Origin: Meghimatium bilineatum
Lineage: Eukaryota; Mollusca; Gastropoda; Stylommatophora; Philomycidae
Assembly: GCA_034231615.1 (NCBI GenBank)
Contig: CM067306.1
Coordinates: 36,562,071-36,626,070, forward strand
Length of the DNA stretch: 64,000 nt
Direction: 5' to 3'
Part shown: one piece after another, positions 63,998-64,000 of the stretch
Layout of the letters: each line of letters begins with the position of its first letter
Numbering within the stretch: the stretch's first letter is position 1
The notes under the pieces: model-generated
Seen by the model: the letters and a program-made list of their open reading frames with translations, nothing else
Database searches by the model: none
Told to the model about the DNA's origin: nothing
Made by a program: the position numbers and the translations under genes

Positions 63998-64000
63998 CAA

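Overview
This is animal nuclear DNA: AT-rich, intron-containing and crowded with decayed transposons, tRNA-derived SINEs and minisatellites. The one clear host gene is an innexin, which rules out vertebrates and points to an invertebrate. The CWCPA spelling in its first extracellular loop and the mix of repeats suggest a lophotrochozoan, probably a mollusc. A heterobranch gastropod is my guess from repeat style only.

Layout. 1-9.6 kb holds large minisatellites (30 bp, 75 bp, 45 bp and 18 bp units) between short retroposon fragments. 9.6-19 kb is a patchwork of LINE 3' ends on both strands, GAA-tailed retroposons, a pogo-type MITE and a tRNA-headed SINE. 19.6-21.8 kb is a dead hAT transposase gene that itself took a LINE 3'-end insertion with a visible target duplication. 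22-46 kb continues the patchwork: reverse transcriptase remnants at 32.1-33.7 and 44.8-45.9 kb, LINE C-termini at 27.1, 28-29, 35.9, 38.5 and 41.6-43.8 kb, a 180 bp-arm palindrome at 36.8-37.2 kb, small MITEs and SINEs. 46.2-48.3 kb is a SINE, a two-length minisatellite and long AT microsatellites.

49.4-57 kb is the innexin gene on the plus strand: three coding exons (49467-49644, 53112-53275, 55756-56676) joined by GT-AG introns of 3467 and 2480 bp and encoding 420 residues. The product is a four-pass membrane protein that oligomerises into gap junctions or hemichannels. Its introns carry a 39 bp minisatellite, GAA-tailed retroposons (one with an internal 17 bp expansion), a hAT MITE, SINEs and a Tc1/mariner relic with a changed catalytic residue. 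57-64 kb returns to SINEs, LINE fragments and, at the right edge, an RNase H-like retroelement remnant.

No RNA gene, CRISPR array or complete mobile element was found. The most informative signals are nested insertions with readable target duplications and several minisatellites that appear to have started inside retroposons. I did not find a clearly new biological system.
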